DNA of 64,000 nt from Fontibacillus phaseoli (GTDB lineage Bacteria > Bacillota > Bacilli > Paenibacillales > Paenibacillaceae): positions 1,364,001-1,428,000 of the forward strand of contig NZ_QPJW01000001.1 in assembly GCF_003337355.1 (NCBI RefSeq). Reading direction: 5' to 3'. Position numbers and translations under genes: made by a program. Shown piece after piece: positions 48,141 to 55,606 of this stretch. Under the pieces are notes generated by a model that worked only from the letters and a program-made list of their open reading frames with translations, did no database searches and was not told where the DNA came from. Every line of letters starts with the position of its first letter. Position 1 is the first letter of the stretch.

Positions 48141-48190
48141 GTTGTAATACAAGTTGTAAAGTAAGTTGTTATAACCAGAAGTATTACAAC
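48141..48190. promoter_or_regulatory. Inverted repeat upstream of the NmrA-like gene
   Basis: GTTGTAATAC (48141-48150) and GTATTACAAC (48181-48190) are perfect 10-bp inverted arms 30 bases apart, with a further GTTATAAC palindrome between. They lie in the promoter region of the oxidoreductase, directly downstream of the Rrf2 gene. A GTTGTAA motif also occurs just upstream of the Rrf2 gene, so an Rrf2 operator is the best guess. Confidence 0.6.
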
Positions 48191-48220
48191 TGGTATATAA
48201 GAAAAGCTCAATTTGAGCTT

Positions 48221-48637
48221 TTACTTGAACTTATCGATCAGTTGCTGCAATGTCACTTGCCCCAATCTTTGTTCCATCGCGGTTTGAGCTTCCTTCAGTT
48301 CATCCTGTAGAACTCCCTCGATATTCCGCCCTACCGGGCAAGCGAAGTTCGGCTTCTCATGAATGCGAAACAATTGGTTTTCCTCCGTCACATTCACAGC
48401 CCGATAGACGTCAAGAAGCGTAATCTGATCGGAGGACTTAAGCAAGGAAGCGCCGCCTACTCCAGGACGAACATCCACTAACCCTTCCTTCTTTAACATC
48501 CCCATAATTCTTCGAATTACAACGGGATTCGTATTTACGCTGCTCGCGATAAAATCTCCGGTACAATCTTGCGGACTGACGGCAATCAGGGAAAGAGCAT
48601 GCACAGCTATGGAAAATCGCGTACTGATCTGTTTCAT
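48221..48637 (-). CDS. Rrf2 family transcriptional regulator, 138 aa
   Basis: The winged HTH is FSIAVHALSLIAVSPQDCTGDFIASSVNTNPVVIRRIMGMLKKEGLVDVRPGVGGASL. A single conserved Cys lies in NFACPVG, unlike the three-Cys cluster of IscR, so it more likely senses electrophiles or disulfide stress, as YwnA-like proteins may. The ATG at 48637 is chosen after GGTGGTG. It probably represses itself and the adjacent oxidoreductase. Confidence 0.9.
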   Translation of the reverse strand: MKQISTRFSIAVHALSLIAVSPQDCTGDFIASSVNTNPVVIRRIMGMLKKEGLVDVRPGVGGASLLKSSDQITLLDVYRAVNVTEENQLFRIHEKPNFACPVGRNIEGVLQDELKEAQTAMEQRLGQVTLQQLIDKFK

Positions 48638-48700
48638 TTGTATCACCACCGGTTGTAACCATTGTAGTTACTTCTGGAGACATTGTCAATCTATTAAAAC

Positions 48701-48729
48701 AGGATACAGCCTATAACAACTGTATCCTG
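48701..48729. terminator. Terminator hairpin between the small gene and the Rrf2 gene
   Basis: CAGGATACA and TGTATCCTG form a 9-bp stem in the gap 48650-48748. Reading leftwards it could end the small gene at 48749-48916, with TTTTAATAG following. Confidence 0.55.
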
Positions 48730-48748
48730 TATTTTTGATCTAGCCAGG

Positions 48749-48916
48749 TTATGATTCGGCTGGTTTGTTTCTATTTTTTTCATAAGCCTCATCTGAAGGA
48801 ATATCCATGATGTCGGACTGTTCCGGTAAGAAGCCGGTAGGCGTATGGGGGCGAGTATCCTCATAGATCGTATTCGGGTCTCCGTCCGTTAGTTCAGGTT
48901 CATGCTCATACGGCAT
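48749..48916 (-). CDS. Small acidic hydrophilic protein, 55 aa
   Basis: GGGAGGAAG sits close before the ATG at 48916, and the frame runs 55 codons to a TAA, with a terminator hairpin beyond it. The peptide (MPYEHEPELTDGDPNTIYED...) is acidic, rich in Pro, Asp and Glu, and has no hydrophobic segment. It was not expected from a length-filtered gene search but the ribosome site is strong. Function unknown. Confidence 0.6.
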   Translation of the reverse strand: MPYEHEPELTDGDPNTIYEDTRPHTPTGFLPEQSDIMDIPSDEAYEKNRNKPAES

Positions 48917-49038
48917 TTTCTTCCCTCCTTGTGCAGATAGATTGCCCTTTTCCCAAGACTTTCATTCCGCGTTGTATTGACCATGATTGTTTCTTTCTTT
49001 TGCGGATGCTAATTAGATGAGCCTATAAACAACAAAGA

Positions 49039-49054
49039 AGCAGCCTGTGCTGCT
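49039..49054 (-). terminator. Hairpin after the secreted protein gene
   Basis: AGCAGC (49039-49044) and GCTGCT (49049-49054); on the minus strand TCTTTGTTG follows. Short but correctly placed about 75 bases past the stop at 49128. Confidence 0.5.
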
Positions 49055-49127
49055 CCTCATCATTTGTTGGTTTATATGTATATCCGCAAATAAACAGGCA
49101 GTTCGTTAATTTCCAGGTTTTTACCGT

Positions 49128-49766
49128 TTAATCAAGTCCGCTGTCATCCGTGGTCTCGTATCCATAATCGATGGTTTCTGTCGTTCCGTCGCTGTATTCA
49201 AGAATGAACTTATCGATTTTGATTTTGTGCAGAGCCCCTTGATAGGTAAACAGATCAAATAGGATCATGTCTTCATCGGGTTCAATCGGTCCCACATATT
49301 TCAATGAAAAATTGCTGTCCCCGGTAAATTCGTCATGGGACGGGTCCCCTACCCTATTATAGGTGCTGAGCTCGGCCGTATAATAATTGATCGTTTTGCC
49401 GGTCAGGTTCTTCCCCTCCCAGGTGACTTTGATGCCTTCAGCACTGTTAATGCTGTAATTGAACGTGATGGGAGTACCGATTTCTCCGCCAGTTGAAACG
49501 ACCGTGGCCGATTCGCTGCCGGAGAGATCGTTACTGTCCTTGGATGTCTCCGAAGGATTGTTACCCGATGCCTCAGTAACGGGATTACTTTCGCTTGATT
49601 CAGCACGATCGACTTTGTTTCCGGCAGATTCAGGATCAACGTTTAACGGGCTATCCGCTTGCTTCACGTTTCCGCCTAACTGAATGGAAGGCGCTGCATA
49701 TACGCCGCCAATAAACGAGATAATCATCGCCAATAAAAAAGACAAAACCAAATTAAGTTTTTTCAT
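49128..49766 (-). CDS. Secreted hypothetical protein with Ser-rich linker, 212 aa
   Basis: The signal peptide is MKKLNLVLSFLLAMIISFIG...YA, probably cleaved after VYA (about residue 24). A low-complexity Ser/Asp/Glu/Asn linker covers about 30-95. The folded C-terminal domain (about 95-205, ITFNYSINSAEGIKVTWEGKNLTGKTINYYTAEL...LEYSDGTTETIDYGY) is beta-rich and resembles small extracellular FxLYD-like modules. Function unknown; monocistronic. Confidence 0.8.
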   Translation of the reverse strand: MKKLNLVLSFLLAMIISFIGGVYAAPSIQLGGNVKQADSPLNVDPESAGNKVDRAESSESNPVTEASGNNPSETSKDSNDLSGSESATVVSTGGEIGTPITFNYSINSAEGIKVTWEGKNLTGKTINYYTAELSTYNRVGDPSHDEFTGDSNFSLKYVGPIEPDEDMILFDLFTYQGALHKIKIDKFILEYSDGTTETIDYGYETTDDSGLD

Positions 49767-49840
49767 GCAGCCACTTGCTCCTCGTGAGTAAATTAGAATA
49801 ACTTTAATAACATTACCACAAGGACCTTAGACCTAACAAT

Positions 49841-51616
49841 TCATTTCTGATTAAAAAATATAGGTCCTCCATCATCCGGCCCCCCCATGATCATCTGATC
49901 CAATGTCGTTCCGCCGAGAACCATGGGGTATACATTCTCATCCTTCGGTACAACAAATTCGACTAGTACAGGGCCGGAAATCTCCAGCGCCTCGTTCCAA
50001 AACCGGAACGCCTCCGCTTTCGTATGTGCCCGGAATCCATGTATTCCATAAGCCTCCGCCAACTTTACGAAGTCCGGGCTTCCCGCAAGATCAATATGGC
50101 TGTATCGTTGCTGGTAGCTGATTTCCTGCTGTTGTTTGACCATTCCTAACACCTGATTATTGATGACAACGATTTTGACGGGGATGTTATGAATAGCGCA
50201 GATCGCCATTTCCTGGGCACACATTTGCATCCCGCCGTCGCCGTTTACCGAGATTACGAGACGATCAGGATTTCCTACCTGAGCGCCGATGGCGGACGGC
50301 AATCCAAATCCCATCGTTCCGAAACCTCCGGAGGTGATTAGGGAACGGGGATGATTGAATTTATAATATTGGGCTGCCCACATCTGGTGCTGGCCTACAT
50401 CCGTCGTAATGATCGCTTCACCTTTCGTGGTTTCATGGATCATTTCGATAACGAATTGAGGCTTCAACTCACTTTCGGAATCTTTATACTGCAAAGGAAA
50501 CCGGGTTTTATTCTCCTGAATTTCGGTGATCCACCTGCCTGATCGGGAAGGTAATGCGTTCTTGTTTGCATAGCCAAGCACAGCTTTGATATCGCCGATG
50601 CAGGCAATATCCGTTTTCACGTTCTTCCCGATTTCCGCCGGATCGATATCGATATGCGCGATCAACTTAGCTTGCGGAGCGAAACCATCCAGTTTCATCG
50701 TGACCCGGTCGTCGAACCTGGAGCCGATCGAAATGACCAGATCGGCGTTCTGGATCGCCATATTCGCCGCATAAACGCCATGATGACCAGGCATGCCTAA
50801 CCATAACCCATGGGCACTCGGGAATCCGCCAAGACCGAGCAAAGTAGTTGCCACGGGGATGTTTGTTTTATTAACGAACTCCAACAGTTCATTCGATGCA
50901 TTCGAATAGATTACGCCTCCCCCGGCAATAATGACAGGCTTTTCGGCTTCCGCAATCGCCCGAATCAATGAGTCGATTTTCTCCGTTTCAAGCTTCGGAT
51001 CGGCTTGATAACCTCGTAACCGGATGGTGCCGGATGGCGACCGGGTATCCTGTATCTTCTGGTTGGATACATCCTTGGGTATATCGATCAATACCGGACC
51101 CTTTCTGCCCGTATTGGCAAGATGGAACGCTTCATGAATGATGACGGGCAAGTCATTCGCATCGCGAACCAGATAATTATGTTTGGTAATGGGCATCGTA
51201 ATGCTCGTGATGTCCGCTTCCTGGAAAGCATCCGTACCAAGCACGCTTGTCGAAACGTTGCCTGTTAAGATAACCAACGGGACGGAATCCATATAGGCAG
51301 TGGCGATGCCGGTTACTAAATTCGTCGCACCCGGTCCGGACGTGGCGATTACGACTCCCACTTTTCCCGTCGATCTGGCATATCCGTCCGCGGCGTGAAC
51401 GGCCCCCTGCTCATGCCGGGTCAAAATGTGTTTGAAATCCGGATTGCCGACCATGGCGTCATAAAAATTAAGCACACTGCCGCCCGGATATCCGAATATG
51501 CATTCCGCACCTTGCCTGATTAAGCATCTTAACAGCATTTCCGATCCCGTAATTAACTTCATGGATGGATTAAGCAGCCCGTGCCGATTCATCGTGTTCA
51601 TCGTGGTTTTCTTCAT
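49841..51616 (-). CDS. ilvB: Acetolactate synthase large subunit IlvB, 591 aa
   Basis: A ThDP-dependent enzyme: the catalytic Glu lies in LTRHEQGAVHAADGYAR, the ThDP/Mg motif is VNGDGGMQMCAQEMAICAIHNIPVKIVVINN, and FAD-binding regions lie between. It makes acetolactate or acetohydroxybutyrate, the first step of valine, leucine and isoleucine synthesis. GGAGGG precedes the ATG at 51616; an open frame to 51715 runs into the T-box and is rejected. No ilvN, ilvC or leu genes follow, so this copy stands alone. Control is by the tandem T-boxes upstream. Confidence 0.95.
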   Translation of the reverse strand: MKKTTMNTMNRHGLLNPSMKLITGSEMLLRCLIRQGAECIFGYPGGSVLNFYDAMVGNPDFKHILTRHEQGAVHAADGYARSTGKVGVVIATSGPGATNLVTGIATAYMDSVPLVILTGNVSTSVLGTDAFQEADITSITMPITKHNYLVRDANDLPVIIHEAFHLANTGRKGPVLIDIPKDVSNQKIQDTRSPSGTIRLRGYQADPKLETEKIDSLIRAIAEAEKPVIIAGGGVIYSNASNELLEFVNKTNIPVATTLLGLGGFPSAHGLWLGMPGHHGVYAANMAIQNADLVISIGSRFDDRVTMKLDGFAPQAKLIAHIDIDPAEIGKNVKTDIACIGDIKAVLGYANKNALPSRSGRWITEIQENKTRFPLQYKDSESELKPQFVIEMIHETTKGEAIITTDVGQHQMWAAQYYKFNHPRSLITSGGFGTMGFGLPSAIGAQVGNPDRLVISVNGDGGMQMCAQEMAICAIHNIPVKIVVINNQVLGMVKQQQEISYQQRYSHIDLAGSPDFVKLAEAYGIHGFRAHTKAEAFRFWNEALEISGPVLVEFVVPKDENVYPMVLGGTTLDQMIMGGPDDGGPIFFNQK

Positions 51617-51639
51617 GAGCGGTTCCCTCCTAATAAAAA

Positions 51640-51960
51640 AATAGCCCCCTTCATCCCGGCCGGCAAAAATATTTGCCTTGCCAAAGGGACGAAAGGGGTT
51701 ATTTCGCGGTACCACCCTGATTTGCCGAAAATCTTGCGATTTACAGCCTCATGAGGTAAGAAGACAACTTCTTACCTGCAGCACGGTAACGGGTGCCATT
51801 CCGTTTGAGCCTACTCGTGGATCGACGACTTGACTTGGCGCCAACTTTCGGTCAACAGCTTCGAGACGACATCTCGCAAAAGATTACGGCAGAAGTTTCA
51901 GCATTCCTCCTGCTCTCTGGGCATAAGTGCTTTTGCAATTTAGTTCTCTTCATCGCTTTA
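51640..51960 (-). ncRNA. T-box riboswitch 1 (gene-proximal)
   Basis: On the minus strand the conserved T-box AGGGTGGTACCGCG lies at 51705-51718. Further upstream are the CAGAGAGC AG-bulge region and GCTGAAA loop of stem I near 51890-51920. A candidate specifier codon ATC (Ile) sits at 51820-51822 in GTCGATCCACGAGTAGG. The terminator is CCCCTTTCGTCCC paired with GGGATGAAGGGGG, then TATTTTTTT, ending about 20 bases before the ilvB ATG. Uncharged tRNA should stabilise the antiterminator and allow ilvB transcription. Confidence 0.93.
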
Positions 51961-51964
51961 CATA

Positions 51965-52300
51965 TAAAATTAAAAACCCCTTTCATCCAAAGCCGACAGA
52001 ATACGCCTGTCAAGCCAAGGGACGAAAGGGGTTCATTTCGCGGTACCACCCTGATTCACCGGGAATCTTGCGATTCCGGCCTCATGAGGTAAGGATGGTT
52101 CTCCTTACCTGCAGCACGGTAACGGGTGCCATTCCGTTTGAGCCTACTTGTAGATCGACGCCTTGGCGCCAACTTTTTCGGTCAAAAGCTCCGAGGGCGA
52201 CATCTCGCAAAGGATTACGGCAGAAGTTTCAGCATTCCCCCTGCTCTCTGGGCATAAGCGCCTTTTGCAATTTAGTCCTCATCATTGCCAAATTATGTTG
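51965..52300 (-). ncRNA. T-box riboswitch 2 (promoter-proximal)
   Basis: A second complete T-box precedes the first. AGGGTGGTACCGCG lies at 52039-52052, stem I elements (CCCAGAGAGCAGGGGGAATG, GCTGAAACTTCTGCCG) near 52220-52255, and candidate specifier ATC at 52153-52155. Its own terminator (CCCCTTTCGTCC with GGATGAAAGGGG, then TTTTTAATTTT) ends near 51970. The two copies are highly similar along their length, indicating duplication. Confidence 0.93.
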
Positions 52301-52306
52301 GGAATC

Positions 52307-52335
52307 ATCTTAACAGAAATATTTCGAATTATCAA
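52307..52335 (-). promoter_or_regulatory. Promoter of the tandem T-box/ilvB transcript
   Basis: On the minus strand TTGATA (52330-52335) and TAAGAT (52307-52312) are 17 bases apart, a good sigma-A promoter just upstream of the first T-box stem I. Confidence 0.75.
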
Positions 52336-52355
52336 CAGGTTCCTGAAAAATTCCA

Positions 52356-53834
52356 CTAGAGCTCAACGACCTTCGTAGCCACGTTGTTGCAAAATTCACG
52401 GTCATGCTCCACAAACAGCAGGGTAGGCGAGTATTCCAGCAGCAACTCTTCGATTTGCATCCGGGAAATGACGTCGATAAAATTTAACGGTTCATCCCAG
52501 ATATGCAAATGAACTTTCTCGCAGAGACTTTTGGCGATCAGCACTTTTTTCTTCTGGCCGCCGCTGAAGGAGGACATATCCTTCTCAAACTGAACCCTGG
52601 AGAAATCAAGTTTCCTTAGAATCGCTTTGAACAAGCTTTCGTCGATTTCCTGATCTCTGGCGAAATCCGTTAAGTTTCCTTGCAAATGGGAGGTGTCCTG
52701 CGACACATAGGAAATTTTAAGCTGGCTGCCTTTTCTGAACGTGCCCGAATACGGGATGTCCTCGCCGCAGATCAGTTTGATGATGCTGGATTTCCCAGAG
52801 CCGTTTTTCCCGGTAAGCGCAACCCGCTCCCCCTGCTCAATCGTAAAACTTATATCCTGTAAAACAACCTTATCGCCATAAGAAATCGAAACATGTTCGA
52901 GCTCGGCAAGCTGATTCTTGTGATAAGGAAGTTGCGAAATTTTCAGGGTTTCGGAGCTTTCCACGTTTTTAAGAAGCCTCGACTTTTCCTCAATGGCGGA
53001 GTGCTGTCTCTGTTCCATGGATTTCGAGCGTTTCATCATTTTGGCCGCTTTGTGTCCCACATACCCTTTATCCAGCTTGGAACCGGAATTTCTCGTGCCA
53101 TTTTTACTTTTTTCCACTTCATCCGACCAATTGCTTGTTCGTTTTGCCGAATTTTCCAAGCGCTTGATGTCTTTTCTCAACTTCTCGTTTTCGGTGAACT
53201 CGAATTGGTCAAGTCTCTGCTTATTTTCCCACCAATCGGAGAAATTGCCTTTTTGAATCTCGATGTCCGTCTTGTTGATGGATAGGATGTGATCCACGCA
53301 GTTATCAAGAAAGGCCCGATCGTGAGATACCAAAATGAATCCGTGCTTGGATTTCAGATAATCGCTTACGAGTTTTCTTGCGTTCATGTCCAGGTGATTC
53401 GTGGGCTCGTCAATTAAGAGAAAGCTGTTCTCCTTGAGAAACAATGCAGCCAACAGCACTTTCGTCTGTTCTCCGTTAGACAAAGAATCGAATGGCCGAT
53501 ATAACACATCTTCCGATACCTTTAACCAGGAAAGTTCACGCATCAATTCCCAATGAACGTAATCCGGATAAATGTCGCTGATGACGTCCAGCGTATTGTT
53601 TTCTTTGTTTTCCACATGAAAAGGAAAGTAGTCAAAAGAAACATCGGCGGAAATCGTGCCGCTGTATTCATGCTTGCCGAGCAACAAATTGAGAAAAGTG
53701 GTCTTTCCCCTACCGTTTCTTCCCGTAAATCCTAATTTCCAATCGGTATCGATTTGAAAATCGACGTTCTCAAATATGTTATCGTAACTTCCATCATAGG
53801 CAAATGTCAGGTTCGTAACTTTAATTAATGACAT
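52356..53834 (-). CDS. Lsa-type ABC-F ribosome protection protein, 492 aa
   Basis: Two ABC domains with Walker A GRNGRGKTT and GKNGSGKSS, signatures LSNGEQTK and FSGGQKKK, Walker B LLIDEPTNHLD and LHIWDEPLNFID. The N-terminus (TNLTFAYDGSYDNIFENVDFQIDTDWKLGFTGRNGRGKTT) and the variant Walker B are typical of Lsa-type proteins, which protect ribosomes from lincosamides, streptogramin A and pleuromutilins. GGGAGG precedes the ATG. The gene is preceded by a leader with attenuator, supporting antibiotic-induced expression. Actual resistance is not proven by sequence. Confidence 0.88.
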   Translation of the reverse strand: MSLIKVTNLTFAYDGSYDNIFENVDFQIDTDWKLGFTGRNGRGKTTFLNLLLGKHEYSGTISADVSFDYFPFHVENKENNTLDVISDIYPDYVHWELMRELSWLKVSEDVLYRPFDSLSNGEQTKVLLAALFLKENSFLLIDEPTNHLDMNARKLVSDYLKSKHGFILVSHDRAFLDNCVDHILSINKTDIEIQKGNFSDWWENKQRLDQFEFTENEKLRKDIKRLENSAKRTSNWSDEVEKSKNGTRNSGSKLDKGYVGHKAAKMMKRSKSMEQRQHSAIEEKSRLLKNVESSETLKISQLPYHKNQLAELEHVSISYGDKVVLQDISFTIEQGERVALTGKNGSGKSSIIKLICGEDIPYSGTFRKGSQLKISYVSQDTSHLQGNLTDFARDQEIDESLFKAILRKLDFSRVQFEKDMSSFSGGQKKKVLIAKSLCEKVHLHIWDEPLNFIDVISRMQIEELLLEYSPTLLFVEHDREFCNNVATKVVEL

Positions 53835-53852
53835 GAATTAATCCTCCCGTAT

Positions 53853-53893
53853 CCAAAAATAAAAGCTACAAGAAAGTTACTTTTCTTGTAGCT
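53853..53893 (-). terminator. Attenuator terminator upstream of the Lsa-like gene
   Basis: AGCTACAAGAAA and TTTCTTGTAGCT form a perfect 12-bp stem (53882-53893 with 53864-53875), followed on the minus strand by TTTATTTTT. It lies between leader and start codon (about 20-60 bases before the ATG), so it must be bypassed for expression. Confidence 0.88.
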
Positions 53894-53982
53894 CAAATAA
53901 TAGATACAACAAACCCAACCCAAAATGGAGTCGGATAAGGATATATTGTTTGAGTTAAAAAGAGATCGTAACTTTCTTGCAT
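53893..53982 (-). CDS. Leader ORF (29 aa) of the Lsa-like gene
   Basis: ATG at 53982 opens a 29-codon frame (begins MQESYDLFL, contains YPYPTPFW, ends VVSII) whose TGA abuts the 5' arm of the attenuator stem. Its first codons (CAAGAAAGTTAC, 53968-53979) are perfectly complementary to loop plus 3' arm of the terminator. No strong ribosome site is visible. Such a layout is typical of ribosome-stalling attenuation of antibiotic resistance genes. Confidence 0.6.
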   Translation of the reverse strand: MQESYDLFLTQTIYPYPTPFWVGFVVSII

Positions 53983-54047
53983 ATCAAAAATAAAACTAGC
54001 GAAAACGCTCGCTTTTTTGTTTTATTTCGCAGCAAGAAATTTTACAT
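53968..54047 (-). promoter_or_regulatory. Upstream leader segment with competing pairing and a start-stop codon pair
   Basis: GTAAAATTTCTTGC (54032-54045) can pair with GCAAGAAAGTTAC (53968-53980), the same segment that can pair with the terminator. An ATG-TAA start-stop pair (54042-54047) follows AAGGAG (54051-54056), though spacing is only 3 bases. This adds a third alternative structure to the leader. Confidence 0.5.
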
Positions 54048-54081
54048 GATCTCCTTCAACTCCAGTCATCAAATTAAGGGT

Positions 54082-54110
54082 ATATTAACATACCACCGTG
54101 CGATTTTCAA
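54082..54110 (-). promoter_or_regulatory. Promoter of the Lsa-like gene leader
   Basis: TTGAAA (54105-54110) and TAATAT (54082-54087) lie 17 bases apart on the minus strand, predicting a leader of about 240 nucleotides. The gap 54111-54322 towards the MFS gene holds nothing I can assign. Confidence 0.6.
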
Positions 54111-54322
54111 CAAGTACAGAAGGTGAAACCTTATTTCCGGATCACAGTTGTTCGTAGTATTTCACTAATTTGAGCTTGAATATTACTGGTACATACACCA
54201 CCGTGCCCTCCACATCCATATCCAGTGTAATTGCTTTTATTCCCGCGTTAGAAGACGGCATTTGCCGGAACATCCTCTCTATTTTTCATTAATAAGATAT
54301 TTGTTATTCTCGCTTTAGGATA

Positions 54323-55543
54323 CTATTTCCCCACAGACTTCCGTTTTAAAGTCCGATTAATCTGTTCCGTACTTAGCGTCATCAATAGCAAGAAAGCTAA
54401 AGCGAAAGCCGGAAACCATCCGATGCTCGTCTGGGACGCGATAAGTCCAAACAACGGAGGCAATAGCGTAGTTCCCGTATAAGCCACCGCCATCTGGTAA
54501 CCGATCAATGGAGCGGCATTCTCTTTTCCGAACCGGGCCGGCGTTTCATGAATCAGTCCCGGATAGATTGGAGCGAGCCCCACACCGATCAAGATGAGTC
54601 CAACGAGGTTCATGATATCCGGCAATGGAAGCAACAGCACCAGACCTCCGGCAAGAGCCGTGAGCTGACCGATGAGGATCAGTGACCGATTGTTGATCTT
54701 CAACGTCACGAATCCGGTAATGAGTCTGCCTATCGTGATGCCGCCATAGTACATGGAAACCCAGCCGGCCGCCGTTTCTGCCGAAATATTTCTGGCTCCG
54801 ACCAGATAACTGGCTCCCCATAGTCCTACCATGGATTCAAGGCCGCAATAAAATAAAAAAGCGATCAGCGTAAATTTCACGCCTTGTATGCGAATGGGAT
54901 GAACTCTTCTCTCAGAAGACTGGACGGTATCTCCCGAAATTCCGACTTCCATAGCTTCATTTTGTTCCGCTTCCGCCGTAGCTTGATGCAGTTTGGCGAC
55001 CCGCTTCCATAACGGCAACGTAACCAACAATATAATCACCAACCCGAACTGAATCATTGAAACGGCTGAATAGCCCTCTCTCCATGAATTGCGGTCCGCC
55101 ATAAAATAAGACATAATCATAGGCCCCATCGTAGCGCCGACACCCCAGAAACAATGAAGCCAGCTCATATGATGAGCTTTGTAATTGGAGGCTACATAAT
55201 GATTGAGCGCCGCATCCACCGAACCTCCCCCGATCCCCAGAGGGATTGCCAAAACCGCGAGCCAAAACAAGGAAGGTGCAAAAGAAAAGCCAAACAGGGC
55301 CGCTGCAGTCAGAAAGCAGCTGATGAGGGTAATCTTTCCGGTCCCCAGTTTATGGATCAAGCTGCCGCTGGCCAAACTCGATACGATGGTTCCTCCCGCA
55401 ATGATCATGGAAATAAGTCCTGCGGAACCAAACGGCGCTCCGATATCGTGGTGCATGATCGGCCAAGCGGATCCCAGCAATGCATCGGGGATGCCCAAGC
55501 TGATGAATGATAAATATATTATGATCAGAAACCAGGTTGCCAT
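54323..55543 (-). CDS. Major facilitator superfamily transporter, 406 aa
   Basis: Twelve hydrophobic segments with an MFS-type loop 2-3 (GSLIHKLGTGKI) and a central charged cytosolic loop (about 190-220). The family flavour (GIPDALLGSAWPIMHHDIG, GGSVDAALNHYVASNYKAHHMSWLHCFWGVGATMGP) matches the FucP/sugar-type or YfkF-like MFS group. It is downstream of a ROK regulator gene on the same strand (63 bases), suggesting the ROK protein controls it in response to a sugar. Confidence 0.9.
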   Translation of the reverse strand: MATWFLIIIYLSFISLGIPDALLGSAWPIMHHDIGAPFGSAGLISMIIAGGTIVSSLASGSLIHKLGTGKITLISCFLTAAALFGFSFAPSLFWLAVLAIPLGIGGGSVDAALNHYVASNYKAHHMSWLHCFWGVGATMGPMIMSYFMADRNSWREGYSAVSMIQFGLVIILLVTLPLWKRVAKLHQATAEAEQNEAMEVGISGDTVQSSERRVHPIRIQGVKFTLIAFLFYCGLESMVGLWGASYLVGARNISAETAAGWVSMYYGGITIGRLITGFVTLKINNRSLILIGQLTALAGGLVLLLPLPDIMNLVGLILIGVGLAPIYPGLIHETPARFGKENAAPLIGYQMAVAYTGTTLLPPLFGLIASQTSIGWFPAFALAFLLLMTLSTEQINRTLKRKSVGK

Positions 55544-55606
55544 AAGTGATTTTCTTCCCCTCTTACGCTAAGTATGATAATCATTTAATAATTTAATTCT
55601 CTCTCG

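Noticed and set aside
51617..51715. N-terminal extension of ilvB
   Set aside because: The extra codons lie in the T-box terminator and antiterminator; the ATG at 51616 has a proper ribosome site.
54120..54260. Gly/Cys-rich reading (GYGCGGHGGVC) on the minus strand, possible bacteriocin-like peptide
   Set aside because: The frame has a stop just before it, no start codon and no ribosome site; at most a remnant.
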